Assembly (NCBI RefSeq): GCF_001898315.1 | Contig: NZ_MKTQ01000017.1 | Coordinates: 29,334 to 93,333 of the forward strand | DNA length: 64,000 nt | Reading direction: 5' to 3' | Source: Microbacterium sp. 70-16 | GTDB lineage: Bacteria; Actinomycetota; Actinomycetes; Actinomycetales; Microbacteriaceae | Part shown: positions 43,655 to 52,867 of the stretch, piece by piece | Position numbering within the stretch: the stretch's first letter is position 1 | Layout: each line of letters opens with the position of its first letter | Made by a program: the position numbers and the translations under genes | Notes under the pieces: model-generated | Told to the model about the DNA's origin: nothing | The model's database searches: none | The model's input: only the letters and a program-made list of their open reading frames with translations

Positions 43655-44223
43655 CGGAGCACCTCGCTGTCGAAGCCGTCGGCGCCGTCGTCGAGCAGCG
43701 GCGAGATGTGCGGCAGCTCGTCGAGCGAGTTGATGCCGAGGTTCGCGAGCAGCGCGTCGGTCGTGCCGTAGTTGATCGCCCCCGTCTCGGGGTCGGTGAA
43801 CAGTTCGGTGACCAGGCCGCGCCCGAGCAGGGTGCGCACGACCGAGTCGACGTTGACGGCGCGGATCGCCGCGACCTGACTGCGCGTCACCGGCTGCTTG
43901 TACGCGATGACGGCGAGGGTCTCGAGCGCCGCCTGCGACAGCCGGGTCGGGGCCTGCGCGTTGACGAACTCAGAGACGAGCTCATCGTGGTCTTCGCGCA
44001 CGTACAGGCGCCACCCGCCGCCGACCTCGCGCAGTTCGAAGCCGCGGCGCGGTCCGCCGGTCTCGCCGTCGTAGTCGGCGACCAGGCCCTCGATGGCCTG
44101 ACGCACGGCGGGCACGGGCGATCCGAGCGCCGCGGCGAGCGCGACGAGGCTCTGCGGCTCGTCGACGACGAGCAGGATCGCCTCGAGTCGGCGCGCGATG
44201 GCGACGGTGGGGTCATCGGTCAT
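43651..44223 (-). CDS. scpB: Segregation and condensation protein B
   Basis: 190 residues with two winged-helix domains; the conserved core is RLSQAALETLAVIAYKQPVTRSQVAAIRAVN followed by LLGRGLVTE. It binds ScpA and the SMC head to shape the chromosome. The start overlaps the 3' end of scpA by 11 bases, and the stop overlaps rluB. C-terminus is acidic. Confidence 0.94.
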   Translation of the reverse strand: MTDDPTVAIARRLEAILLVVDEPQSLVALAAALGSPVPAVRQAIEGLVADYDGETGGPRRGFELREVGGGWRLYVREDHDELVSEFVNAQAPTRLSQAALETLAVIAYKQPVTRSQVAAIRAVNVDSVVRTLLGRGLVTELFTDPETGAINYGTTDALLANLGINSLDELPHISPLLDDGADGFDSEVLR

Positions 44224-45109
44224 AGTCGGCTCCCAAAGTGGCGAGGTTCTCTTCAGACCACCGCTCGGCGGTCCAGCGCAGCGTCAGCTCGCCGAGCGGC
44301 TCAAGCTGCTCGAACGAGAGGGCCGCGTGCCGGTACAGCTCGAGGACGGCGATGAACCGCGCCACGACGATGCCCGGCTGCGTCACCCCCGCCACGAGCG
44401 CACGGAAGTTCAGCGTGCCCGCGTCGCGCAGCAGCGTGACCACGACGGCAGCCTGCTCGCGGATCGACACGAGCGGCGCGTGCAGGTGGTCGAGCCCGAC
44501 GTGCGGGACCTCTTTCGGCGTGAACGCCATCAGCGCGATCGCGGCGAAGTCGTCCTTCGAGAGCGTCCAGATGAGCTCGGGAACGGCGCGACGGTACTTC
44601 TCGTCGAGACGGACGGCCCGCACGTGCCGCCCGTCTTCACGGCGCAACGAGCGCTCGAACCACGCCGAGACCTCTTTGAACGCGCGGTACTGCAGCAGCC
44701 GCGCGAACAGCAGGTCACGCGCTTCGAGTAGGGCGACCGACTCGGCATCCACCAGCTCACCCTGCGGCAGCAGGCCCGCGACCTTCATGTCGAGCAGCGT
44801 CGCCGCGACGACGAGGAACTCGGATGCCTGCTCGAGCTCTTCGTCGTCAGAGAGCCCCTTCAGGTACGAGATGAACTCGTCGGTGACCCTGCTCAGCGAG
44901 ATCTCGGTGATGTCGAGCTCGTGCTTGCCGAGCAGGCTCAGCAGCAGATCGAACGGGCCGTCGAAGTTCGACAGAGATACGCGGAAGGGGACGTCGGTGG
45001 GTTGGGACGTCTCGTCTCGCTGCGCTCGCGGGGCGACCGGGGACTCGCCGGCGCCCGGGGGTTCGCTGGGCCCCGAGCTTGTCGAGGAGTCGTCAGGCGA
45101 CGGCGCCAC
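44213..45109 (-). CDS. scpA: Segregation and condensation protein A (kleisin)
   Basis: About 298 residues from the GTG at 45109. The kleisin N-terminal motif FRVSLSNFDGPFDLLLSLLGKHELDITEISL and the helical middle are clear, with a C-terminal winged helix. The first 40 residues (DDSSTSSGPSEPPGAG...) are encoded partly by a copy of the CTTGTCGA repeat and look non-native. Frame open further upstream (to 45202), but inside parA. It overlaps the parA stop, so translation is coupled. Confidence 0.92.
   Translation of the reverse strand: MAPSPDDSSTSSGPSEPPGAGESPVAPRAQRDETSQPTDVPFRVSLSNFDGPFDLLLSLLGKHELDITEISLSRVTDEFISYLKGLSDDEELEQASEFLVVAATLLDMKVAGLLPQGELVDAESVALLEARDLLFARLLQYRAFKEVSAWFERSLRREDGRHVRAVRLDEKYRRAVPELIWTLSKDDFAAIALMAFTPKEVPHVGLDHLHAPLVSIREQAAVVVTLLRDAGTLNFRALVAGVTQPGIVVARFIAVLELYRHAALSFEQLEPLGELTLRWTAERWSEENLATLGADYDR
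45068..45088. repeat. CTTGTCGA-core repeat at the parA/scpA junction
   Basis: GGGCCCCGAGCTTGTCGAGGA lies inside the scpA N-terminal coding region just past the parA stop. On the coding strand it gives SSTSSGP. It is the second of three related copies. Confidence 0.75.
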
Positions 45110-45980
45110 GCGCGACCAGCTCCCGGGCCAGACGCAGGTAGGCCTGGGCGGCCGCGTGCTCGGGCGCGAACGTCGTGATCGGAACGCCCGACACCGAGGC
45201 ATCCGGGAACTTGACCGTGCGTCCGATGACGGTCTCGAGCACGTCGTCGCCGAACGCCTCGACGACCCGCTCGAGCACTTCGCGCGAGTGCAGCGTGCGC
45301 GGGTCGTACATCGTGGCGAGCACGCCGTCGAGAGTGATTGACGGGTTGAGCCGGTCGCGCACCTTGTCGATCGTCTCGATGAGCAGGGCGACGCCGCGCA
45401 GCGCGAAGAACTCGCACTCCAGCGGGATCAGCACGCCGTGGCTCGCCGTGAGCGCGTTGACCGTCAGCAGACCGAGCGAGGGCTGGCAGTCGATCAGGAT
45501 GACGTCGTACTCGCCGGCGACCTTGCGCAGCACGCGGGCGAGGATCGTCTCACGCGCCACCTCGTTGACGAGGTGGACCTCGGCTGCGGATAGGTCGATG
45601 TTCGCGGGCAGGATGTCGAGCCCGTCGACCGACGTGTGCACGATGACCTCGTGCGGGTCACGCTTGGTGTCCAGCAGCAGGTCGTAGATCGTGGGCACGT
45701 CGTGCGTCGCGATGCCCAGCCCCGCCGACAGGGCGCCCTGCGGGTCGAAGTCGACGGCCAGCACCTTGCGGCCGTACTGCGCGAGCGATGCGGCGAGATT
45801 GATAGTGGTCGTCGTCTTGCCGACGCCACCCTTCTGGTTGCACAGCGAGATGATGCGCGCCGGGCCATGCGCGTCGAGCGCGGGCGGGGTCGGGAACCCG
45901 TGATAGGGGCGACCGGTCGGCCCCAGCACGATCTCCTCCGAGGCCTTCTTCGTCCCCCGCGTCTTCTCCGCCACCGACAT
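45093..45980 (-). CDS. ParA-family chromosome partition ATPase (Soj-like)
   Basis: 295 residues from ATG 45980 (MSVAEKTRG). Deviant Walker A KGGVGKTTT after a 60-residue leader, DFDPQGALS, and DCQPSLGLLTVNAL. It belongs to the ParA-like protein always found before scpA-scpB in actinobacteria. Nearby ParB is absent here, as is usual for this locus. It likely helps position or load the SMC-ScpAB complex. A longer frame from 46139 lacks support. Confidence 0.93.
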   Translation of the reverse strand: MSVAEKTRGTKKASEEIVLGPTGRPYHGFPTPPALDAHGPARIISLCNQKGGVGKTTTTINLAASLAQYGRKVLAVDFDPQGALSAGLGIATHDVPTIYDLLLDTKRDPHEVIVHTSVDGLDILPANIDLSAAEVHLVNEVARETILARVLRKVAGEYDVILIDCQPSLGLLTVNALTASHGVLIPLECEFFALRGVALLIETIDKVRDRLNPSITLDGVLATMYDPRTLHSREVLERVVEAFGDDVLETVIGRTVKFPDASVSGVPITTFAPEHAAAQAYLRLARELVARGAVA

Positions 45981-46116
45981 TCCCGCTTTCTGCTGTCCTT
46001 CCCAGGACTTCCGCCCTGTGATTCTCGCACAGCCGCGGCCGGTGATGCCGTGGCCGGCCCGGTGTGTGGAGGACTGGTGCGGGACCGGCGCCGGGCTGGT
46101 GCGCGATGGGCCCCGG

Positions 46117-47196
46117 TCAGTCCATGCCGCGCAAGGCATCGACGTCGACGAGCCCCGAGTGCAGGCGGCCGCCGCCGATCAGCGACGGGATCGCGACCGT
46201 GCGGATCTCGTCTTCGACGACCGTCCGCGTGGCCTCCAGCGTCGCGGCGACCTCGTCGGAGGTCGTCAACGCGACGATCTCGGCGACCTCGTCCGGCGTG
46301 TAGCCGGCATCGGCGAGCCACTCCTGCAGCCGGGCTTCGGCATCGCCGGCGGATGCCGCGTTCATCCACTCCTGCGTCGTCTGCCCGTCTGCGGCATCCG
46401 TCGTGAACAACTGCTCGAGGATGTACCAGTCGCCCGTCTCACCCGCCGATCCCCCGTTGGCTGCTTCCCACGCCCGCACGGCCGTGAGGTACGACGCCAC
46501 GAGCGGCGAGTTCGCGAACTTGTAGCCGAAATCGGAGCGGATCGGATATACCAAGTAGGTCACATTGTGGGTCTCGTGGAATCCAGATGCCTGCATGTTG
46601 CGGAACAGCTCGGCGCAGAACCGGCAGCCCGGGTCGAGCACCTCGAGCGCGACGGGCCGACCCTCGACGTACCCGCCGAGATAGGTGGCGCCTGGTGCCG
46701 CGTAGTCGGCGGCATCCCACTCGCGCAGCCGACTCGGGATCGTCGAGATCGTGTCGCCCAGCGAGGCGAACTCGCGGCCGAACGCCCCGACGACGTCGCC
46801 GGTGCCGATCGACGCCCAGAATCCGGGGTCTTCGCCCCCGATCGAGCACGACTGGGCAGCGAGGGTGCACGCCTGGGCATCCTGCTTGTCACACGTGCCG
46901 TAGACGAAGAGGTTCAGTCCGCTGCGGCCGAGCAGGTACAGGCTCACGATGAGCGAGAGCACCATGATCCAGGCGACGATCTCGATCGCGATGCTCGCCG
47001 GCCGCACGAGCCGCGGCGCGCGCACCGCGAGGGGCGCGAGCATCGAGCTCTTGACGTCGTCGCGGAAGCTCGTGTCGCACGCGCGGAACGTGACGCGGCG
47101 CGCGAAACACCCCCACGCCCGACCGAGCAGCTTGCGGTACTTGGCCGACACGGCCGAGAGCACGAGGACGACGAAGAACGCGACGATGCAGACCAT
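46117..47196 (-). CDS. Membrane-anchored DsbA/thioredoxin-fold protein
   Basis: 359 residues from ATG 47196 (MVCIVAFFVVLVLSAVSAKYRKLL). Two transmembrane helices: one at the N-terminus and one near residues 65-90 (IEIVAWIMVLSLIVSLYLL). An extracytoplasmic thioredoxin-fold domain follows with active site DPGCRFCAELF (CxxC). Other Cys (CDKQDAQACTLAAQSCS) lie before it. It probably oxidises or isomerises secreted proteins, re-oxidised by the VKOR protein encoded two genes upstream. Start overlaps the desulfurase-like stop (TGATG). Confidence 0.8.
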   Translation of the reverse strand: MVCIVAFFVVLVLSAVSAKYRKLLGRAWGCFARRVTFRACDTSFRDDVKSSMLAPLAVRAPRLVRPASIAIEIVAWIMVLSLIVSLYLLGRSGLNLFVYGTCDKQDAQACTLAAQSCSIGGEDPGFWASIGTGDVVGAFGREFASLGDTISTIPSRLREWDAADYAAPGATYLGGYVEGRPVALEVLDPGCRFCAELFRNMQASGFHETHNVTYLVYPIRSDFGYKFANSPLVASYLTAVRAWEAANGGSAGETGDWYILEQLFTTDAADGQTTQEWMNAASAGDAEARLQEWLADAGYTPDEVAEIVALTTSDEVAATLEATRTVVEDEIRTVAIPSLIGGGRLHSGLVDVDALRGMD

Positions 47197-48413
47197 CACA
47201 GCCCCCGCATGAGGCCGGAGGTGACCTCGATCGCACGCTCGAGGTCGGCGTCGGTGGTGTGCGCGCCGAGACTGAAGCGCACGAGCGCGGGCAGTTGCTC
47301 TTGCTCGTGCAGCCAGTGGTGCGCGCAGAAGTGCCCGCTGCGCACCATGATCCCCGCTTTCGAGAGGAACACCGCGAGCCGGTGCGCGTCGACGCGTTCG
47401 GGGATCGCGGAGATCGTGGCGGATGCCGCGGCGTTCAGCACCCGCAGGTGCGGCATCTCGGCGAGCGCGTCGAACAGGCGCTGCGCCAGTCGCGCTTCGC
47501 GCTGCTCGACCGCGGCTCGCTGCGGCAAGAACCAGCGCAACGCGGCGCCGAACCCGATGATCTCGGCCCACGCCTGCAGCCCCGGCTCGAGGCGCGTGTG
47601 CAGGTCGCTCGAGAGCGTGAAGCCGTCGGCGGTGACGTCCGCGACCTGGCCGCCGCCGATGAAGCTGAGCTCGAGACGCTCGAGCAGAGTGTTCGCCGCG
47701 ACGACGACACCCAGCGAAGGACCGTACATCTTGTGCGCCGAGAAGCAGAGGGCATCCGCGGCGATGCCGTGCAACGCGCCCAGCGCATGCGGTGCGGCCT
47801 GCGCCGCGTCGATGATCACGGCGCCACCGCGTCGCTGCACGTCGGCGACGAGCGCAGCCAAGTTCTGCGTGAGCGTGCCGGTGACGTTGTCCATCGCGGA
47901 CACGACGACGAGGGCGTCGGTCAGGTCGGCGCCGCCGAGGTCGACCGTGCCGTCGGGGGCGCGGTCGATGAGTTCGCGCGGAACACCCAGCCGCCGCGCG
48001 GCGGTCATCGTCGAGAGGAACACCGAGTTGTGCTCGTGGTGGGTCGTGACGACGCGCGCGTAGCGGCTCGCCGGCAGCTGCTGCAGCAGCAGCCCCAGCC
48101 CCATCGTGGTGTTCAGGGTGAACGCACACGTGTAGCGGCGGGCGGGCAGCCCGAACGCGGCGATCGTCGCTGCGCGAACCGCGTCGACGTCCTCGTCGAC
48201 GCGGCGACCCCACGCATACTTGCCGCGTTCGCCGCAGGCCCCGTATTCGGTGAAGTACGCGGTCATGGCATCCAGCACCGGCTGCGGACGCAGCGACTGG
48301 CACGCCGCGTCGAGGTAGATGTCAGATGCCGCGAGGTACGGGAAGTCGCCGCCGCCGGCGGGTTCAGCCGACGCCGGCGCGGGCGCGGGTCGGGTCGTCC
48401 GGAACAGTCCCAT
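47196..48413 (-). CDS. Cysteine desulfurase-like PLP aminotransferase class V
   Basis: 405 residues from ATG 48413 (MGLFRTTRPAPAPASAEPAG). The fold-type I core is clear: HHEHNSVFLSTM, VIIDAAQAAPHALG (PLP-binding Asp), SAHKMYGPSLG (PLP lysine), and the mobile loop VRSGHFCAHHWL with Cys. This matches SufS/CsdA-type enzymes that take sulfur from cysteine, though the Cys-loop and function may differ. It lies between VKOR and the thioredoxin-fold protein on the same strand, and its stop overlaps the latter's start. Confidence 0.85.
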   Translation of the reverse strand: MGLFRTTRPAPAPASAEPAGGGDFPYLAASDIYLDAACQSLRPQPVLDAMTAYFTEYGACGERGKYAWGRRVDEDVDAVRAATIAAFGLPARRYTCAFTLNTTMGLGLLLQQLPASRYARVVTTHHEHNSVFLSTMTAARRLGVPRELIDRAPDGTVDLGGADLTDALVVVSAMDNVTGTLTQNLAALVADVQRRGGAVIIDAAQAAPHALGALHGIAADALCFSAHKMYGPSLGVVVAANTLLERLELSFIGGGQVADVTADGFTLSSDLHTRLEPGLQAWAEIIGFGAALRWFLPQRAAVEQREARLAQRLFDALAEMPHLRVLNAAASATISAIPERVDAHRLAVFLSKAGIMVRSGHFCAHHWLHEQEQLPALVRFSLGAHTTDADLERAIEVTSGLMRGL

Positions 48414-48575
48414 CCCCCCAGCATGATTCCCGCCGCGCGCGGCGGAGGGGGCCGCCCGCCGTGCATAACCGGTGGGTGGCCGCGCGGCGTGGCCGCCGGG
48501 GCATCCCCTCATCCGTCCCAAAACGCGGCCTCGCGGCCACACATGCGACACCGCGGGACAGATGAATCTCCGCGC

Positions 48576-49172
48576 TCAGAGACTCCCGAGCACGTCGAGG
48601 CGCAGCTGCGCGGTCACGGCGATCAGCAGATAGTCGGCGATCACGATGAGTGGCAGCCACGAAAGGATGCCTGCGCCCAGGCGACGCACGCCGCTGCCCC
48701 AGATGCCTTCGCGTAGCGTCCACCCGGCGATGGTGAAGAACAGCGGGATCGTCACGAGCCAGATCACCATGCACCACGGGCACAGCGATCCGTACTCGAA
48801 GACGCTGCGATAGGCCAGGAAGTGCACGAACGCGAACGCGCCGAGCACGAACAGCGCGTACACGCGCCAGAACCAGGGTGCGAGCCCGTGGCTGGCGGCG
48901 AGCGCGGCGACGCCCGCGTAGATCGGACCGAGGAACAGCACGATCCCGATGATCGAGTTGCTGAACCCGAGCAGATTGCCGCCGGGCGAGAGCAGGTTCG
49001 GCCCGCACGTGACGATCGGGCTGATGCTGCACGAGATCAGCGGCTGCGCTCCGGTGAGCTGGCCGATGTACTCCTCATAGAGCAGGAACGAGACGATCCA
49101 CCCGGCCACGCCCGCGACGATCCACCAGATCGCCATCGCACGCGACGGACGGGGCAACTCGGTCGTTTCCAT
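48576..49172 (-). CDS. Vitamin K epoxide reductase family (VKOR) membrane protein
   Basis: 198 residues with four to five transmembrane helices. Loop cysteines ISCSISPIVTCGPNLLS and the active CxxC SLCPWCMVIWL form the VKOR pair that transfers disulfides to quinone. ATG 49172 with GAGGA upstream. In actinobacteria it acts as the DsbB-like oxidase for exported proteins, and here the likely partner is the CxxC protein at 46117-47196. About 160 bases separate it from the desulfurase-like gene. Confidence 0.9.
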   Translation of the reverse strand: METTELPRPSRAMAIWWIVAGVAGWIVSFLLYEEYIGQLTGAQPLISCSISPIVTCGPNLLSPGGNLLGFSNSIIGIVLFLGPIYAGVAALAASHGLAPWFWRVYALFVLGAFAFVHFLAYRSVFEYGSLCPWCMVIWLVTIPLFFTIAGWTLREGIWGSGVRRLGAGILSWLPLIVIADYLLIAVTAQLRLDVLGSL

Positions 49173-49257
49173 GCCGCTATCCTCACCGCGGATGCCCGTG
49201 CGCGGCGAGATCTGCGCCGTGAAAATCCTGCCACCGACGGTCGGCGCGGCAGCCTGT

Positions 49258-50640
49258 TCAGCTGCCGCGCAGCGCCGTGACGGGTTCGACCCGTGCCGCG
49301 CGTCGCGCGGGATACCAGCCGGATGCCCAGCCGACGAGTGCCCCGAGCACGGCACCGGCGAGCGGCAGCCACGGGTCGATCACGGGCACCCACCCCTGCA
49401 CCGCCGAGACGGCGAGGATCGCGAGCACCCCGGCGGCGGCTCCGATGAGTCCGCCGAGCAGGCCGATGACGACCGACTCGACGACGAACTGGGCGGCGAT
49501 CTGGCGTCTGGTCGCGCCGAGCGCGCGCCGCAGTCCGATCTCGCCGGTGCGCTCCATGACCGACAGCAGCGTGACGTTCGCGATGCCGAGGCCACCACCG
49601 AGCAGCGCGACCGCGCCGAGCACGAGGAAGATGATGTTCACGTCGCCCTGAACGCGTTGGCTGAGATCTGAACGGGCCGCGGGAGCCTTGGCCTCGAGCG
49701 ACTCGGGCTCGTCCGGCGCGAGCGCGAGCACCGACTGCTCCGCGACCTGGGGGCCTGCGCCCACGACGATCCGCACCTGCAACTCTTCGGCCGCGGCGAG
49801 GCCGAAGTCGAGGCGCGCCGCCCCCGTCGGAATCATGACCGCGTCGAGCAGGTCACTGCGCCGGTCGAACTCGTCGATGATGCCGATGACGGCATATGCG
49901 ACGCCGGCGACGAAGATCGACGGCTGACTGTCGACGCGGTTGATGCCGAGACGCCCGGCAGCGTCCGCTCCGAGGACGGCGACACGGTCTCCGCGCGCGT
50001 CGTGTCCGCTGTCGAAGTACCGGCCCGTCACAATCCGAGCACCGAGCGTCGGCGCGAGGTCGGCACTCGTGGCGACAAGCAGAGGGGATGCCTGCTCGGC
50101 CGCCGCGGGATCGTTGACCGCGACCGCCGTGATCTTCTCGGTGCCCAGCGGCACGGATGCCAGCAGCACGGCATCCTCGACGCCCGCCAGCCGGTCGACG
50201 CGCTCGGGCGCATCCCACGGCAAGCGCCCGGTGGCAACGGTGCGATCACCGCGAGCTGCCTCACTCGGTGTCACCGTCATGTGCATGGCCGCGGCGGCAT
50301 CGAACTGGCGGGAGATCTGCTCGGCGGCGGTCTGCGCGAACCCGACCGTCGCGATGAGCGAGCCGATGCCGAGCACGGTGCCGAGGGTCGTCATGATGAG
50401 CCGGCCCGGGCGCGAGCCGATGTCGGCGGTCGCCTCGGCGACGAGGTCTTGGAAACGGAAGCGATCGGCGCGCGCCGCCTCCGGCACGAGTCCGTGCGCG
50501 GTCGACCGGCCACCGCGACCGGCATCCGCAGGTGCGGAAGCCGTGGCATCGTCACCGGCATCCGGCAAGGCTTCGGCGAGGGCATCCCGCACGTCGCCCT
50601 TGCCGCGCCGCCCGCGCCGCCAATTCCCGAGCCGCTTCAT
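49258..50640 (-). CDS. FtsX/MacB-type ABC permease
   Basis: 460 residues. First transmembrane helix near residues 83-105 (RLIMTTLGTVLGIGSLIATVG), a large extracytoplasmic domain of about 220 residues, then three C-terminal helices (VNIIFLVLGAVALLGGGLGI, VVIGLLGGLIGAAAGVLAIL and one more). The ERTGEIGLRRALGATRRQI coupling motif contacts the ATPase. An unusual 70-residue acidic/basic cytoplasmic start precedes it. It overlaps the ATPase stop (ATGA at 50637). It acts with the adaptor and ATPase as a MacAB-like exporter or envelope mechanotransmission complex. Confidence 0.88.
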   Translation of the reverse strand: MKRLGNWRRGRRGKGDVRDALAEALPDAGDDATASAPADAGRGGRSTAHGLVPEAARADRFRFQDLVAEATADIGSRPGRLIMTTLGTVLGIGSLIATVGFAQTAAEQISRQFDAAAAMHMTVTPSEAARGDRTVATGRLPWDAPERVDRLAGVEDAVLLASVPLGTEKITAVAVNDPAAAEQASPLLVATSADLAPTLGARIVTGRYFDSGHDARGDRVAVLGADAAGRLGINRVDSQPSIFVAGVAYAVIGIIDEFDRRSDLLDAVMIPTGAARLDFGLAAAEELQVRIVVGAGPQVAEQSVLALAPDEPESLEAKAPAARSDLSQRVQGDVNIIFLVLGAVALLGGGLGIANVTLLSVMERTGEIGLRRALGATRRQIAAQFVVESVVIGLLGGLIGAAAGVLAILAVSAVQGWVPVIDPWLPLAGAVLGALVGWASGWYPARRAARVEPVTALRGS

Positions 50641-51314
50641 GCGAGCTCGCTCAGTCGGCCGTCGGAGATCCGGATGCGCCGGCGGGCGCGCTGCGCCACG
50701 TGCTCGTCGTGGGTGATCACGACGAGGGTCAAGCCGTCGGCGTTGAGCTCTTCGAACAGCCCCATCACCTCGCCGGACGTCTTCTGGTCGAGGTTTCCCG
50801 TCGGCTCGTCAGCGAGCAGCAGCTGCGGTCCGCTGACGACGGCGCGCGCGACCGCGACGCGCTGCCGCTCACCGCCCGACAGCGACTGCGGCAGGAAGTC
50901 GACGCGATGTCCGAGTCCCACGCGCTCGAGCGCACGGCGGGCGCGCGGCACGCGCTCGGCGCGCGGCACGCCGCTGTACGACATCGGCATGAGGACGTTC
51001 TCGAGCACCGTGCGCCGCGGCATCAGGTGGAACGCCTGGAAGACGAAGCCGATGAACCGCGCCCGCACGGCGGCGCGATCGTCGTCGGACAGGTCACCGG
51101 TCAGACCTCCCGCGAGCCGGTACTCCCCCACGCTCGGGCGGTCGAGCAGGCCCAGGATGTTCAGCATCGTCGACTTGCCCGATCCGCTCGGCCCGGTGAT
51201 CGACACGTAGTCGCCGCGTTCGACCGAGACGCTGACGCCCTTCAGCGCCTGCACTTCGGGCGGGCCGGGGAACGAGCGCGTGACATCCCGCAACTCGACC
51301 AGCGGGGCCGTCAC
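50637..51314 (-). CDS. MacB/LolD-type ABC ATPase
   Basis: 225 residues. Walker A GPSGSGKSTMLN, Q-loop FVFQAFHLM, signature LSGGERQR, Walker B LLLADEPTGNLD, switch THDEH. GTG start at 51314 overlaps the adaptor stop (GTGA). Of the class that couples ATP to FtsX-type permeases. It sits within the lipoprotein-adaptor-ATPase-permease row. Confidence 0.92.
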   Translation of the reverse strand: MTAPLVELRDVTRSFPGPPEVQALKGVSVSVERGDYVSITGPSGSGKSTMLNILGLLDRPSVGEYRLAGGLTGDLSDDDRAAVRARFIGFVFQAFHLMPRRTVLENVLMPMSYSGVPRAERVPRARRALERVGLGHRVDFLPQSLSGGERQRVAVARAVVSGPQLLLADEPTGNLDQKTSGEVMGLFEELNADGLTLVVITHDEHVAQRARRRIRISDGRLSELA

Positions 51315-52867
51315 CGGCCGACCACCACGAGGTCGCCCTCCTCGATGCGCCCGTCGACAGCGGTGATCTCCACCGCACCGCGTGCGGCCAGGCCCGGTTC
51401 GACGACCACGAGTCGGGTCTGCGCCCGATCGCCGTCGCGCGGATCGCCCTCGACGACCTCGACCCGCGACTCTCCGCCGGGGCCTGCCGTGAGAGCCGCG
51501 ACAGGCACCGACAGCACGGCGCCCTCGGTCGCGCCGACCGGGATCTTCACCCGCACGTTCGCACCCTGCAGTTGCTGCATCTGCTCGGTCGTCAGCGGGT
51601 CTGGTTCGAGCAGGATCTCCCACCGCGCGCTGTCGCTCGCGCCGGCCGTCACCGACGTGATCACGGCGCGGTGCTCGGTGCCGTCGGGCAACTCGAACGT
51701 CGCCTCGGCACCTTCGCTCAGCAGGGCGGCATCGGATGCCGCGGCGCCGGCGGTCAGACGCACGGTCGCGCCCGACACGGTCATCGCCTTCGCCGGCACG
51801 ATGCCACCGCGCACGACCGCGATCGTGTCGACGCGACGCGGCAGGGCCGTGAGGTACAGCACCTCGCTCGACGGGAGGTACGGCTGCACCGCCTGACGGG
51901 CGCGCTCGAGTTCGTCGCGCGCCGCCGTCAGCTGCTGCTCGGCTGCCGTCACTCCCTGGCGCTCTCCGCTCGTGTCGGGCCGTGCGTTGAGCTGCTCGCG
52001 CATGAGCTGCGCGAGCGCGAGGTCGTCGCGGGCCGCGGCGACGTCGCCACCCTCGGCCTGCGCCGCATCGACGGCGCGCTGGGCCGCCGCGACGGCGTTG
52101 TCGGCCTGGCGCACTTCGACGGCACCGGGCCCGGCGCCCGCCTGCGCGAGTGCGCGACGCGCCGAGGCGACACCCTCTTCGGCGGCGCGCACGCCGTCGC
52201 CCGCCGCACGGTACGCCTCATCGGCGCCTTCGGGGGCCGGCGGCGCGGGATACCCCGCCTGCGCGTACAGCTGTGCCACGGCATCCGACGTCGCCTGATC
52301 GAACACGTCGATCGCACCGTCGCCCGGGTTCAGGCCGACGGCGGTCAGCGCCTGCTTGAGCTGCACGACGTCGGGCCCCGACACGCCCATCCGCAGGGTG
52401 CGGTAGGCAGGCAGCTCGCCGGGCAGGACGATGACCGGTCGCCCTGTGATCTCGAGCGCCACCGACAGCGCACCCAGCTCGGCACCGACTTCGGGCACTG
52501 CTCCGGTGACGACGGCCGCACCCGACACCGTCGATGTGTCGATCGAGACATCCACGGCGTCCGCGTACCCGACGTCGGCGCGGATCGTCACGTCGTTGCT
52601 GAGCTCGCCGTACTCGACGGGCACGGTGACCAGACCCGCTTCGGGTACTTCCGCCGTGGGCGCGCCGAACAGGAAGCGCCCGGCGAGCAGCCCCGCCACG
52701 AGGCACACGATCGCGATGAGCGCCGCGATCCAGATCGCCCGATTGCCGCGGATGATGCGGCGCCAGCCCAGCACGCGCGACGTCTCGGCGTCGACCTGCT
52801 CCCCCTCGGCCGGCGTGGCCTCGGGGTCGATCAGCTCTGTCAGGTCGTCGGAGTTCGCGCCGGTCAT
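51311..52867 (-). CDS. Efflux adaptor (HlyD/MacA-like) with peptidoglycan-binding segment
   Basis: 518 residues. A cytoplasmic start, one transmembrane helix (WIAALIAIVCLVAGLLAGRFLFG, residues about 45-67), then a peptidoglycan-binding-1-like segment (LRMGVSGPDVVQLKQALTAVGLNPGDG), a long Ala/Glu-rich coiled coil (about 230-330, RAAEEGVASARRALAQAG), and beta-barrel parts near the C-terminus. It bridges the membrane permease and the cell wall. ATG overlaps the lipoprotein stop (ATGA). Confidence 0.85.
   Translation of the reverse strand: MTGANSDDLTELIDPEATPAEGEQVDAETSRVLGWRRIIRGNRAIWIAALIAIVCLVAGLLAGRFLFGAPTAEVPEAGLVTVPVEYGELSNDVTIRADVGYADAVDVSIDTSTVSGAAVVTGAVPEVGAELGALSVALEITGRPVIVLPGELPAYRTLRMGVSGPDVVQLKQALTAVGLNPGDGAIDVFDQATSDAVAQLYAQAGYPAPPAPEGADEAYRAAGDGVRAAEEGVASARRALAQAGAGPGAVEVRQADNAVAAAQRAVDAAQAEGGDVAAARDDLALAQLMREQLNARPDTSGERQGVTAAEQQLTAARDELERARQAVQPYLPSSEVLYLTALPRRVDTIAVVRGGIVPAKAMTVSGATVRLTAGAAASDAALLSEGAEATFELPDGTEHRAVITSVTAGASDSARWEILLEPDPLTTEQMQQLQGANVRVKIPVGATEGAVLSVPVAALTAGPGGESRVEVVEGDPRDGDRAQTRLVVVEPGLAARGAVEITAVDGRIEEGDLVVVGR

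Noticed and set aside
47197..48303. N-terminal extension giving a 728-residue fusion with the thioredoxin-fold protein
   Set aside because: The extra residues are an Arg-rich reading of the desulfurase gene in another frame; the real start is 47196.
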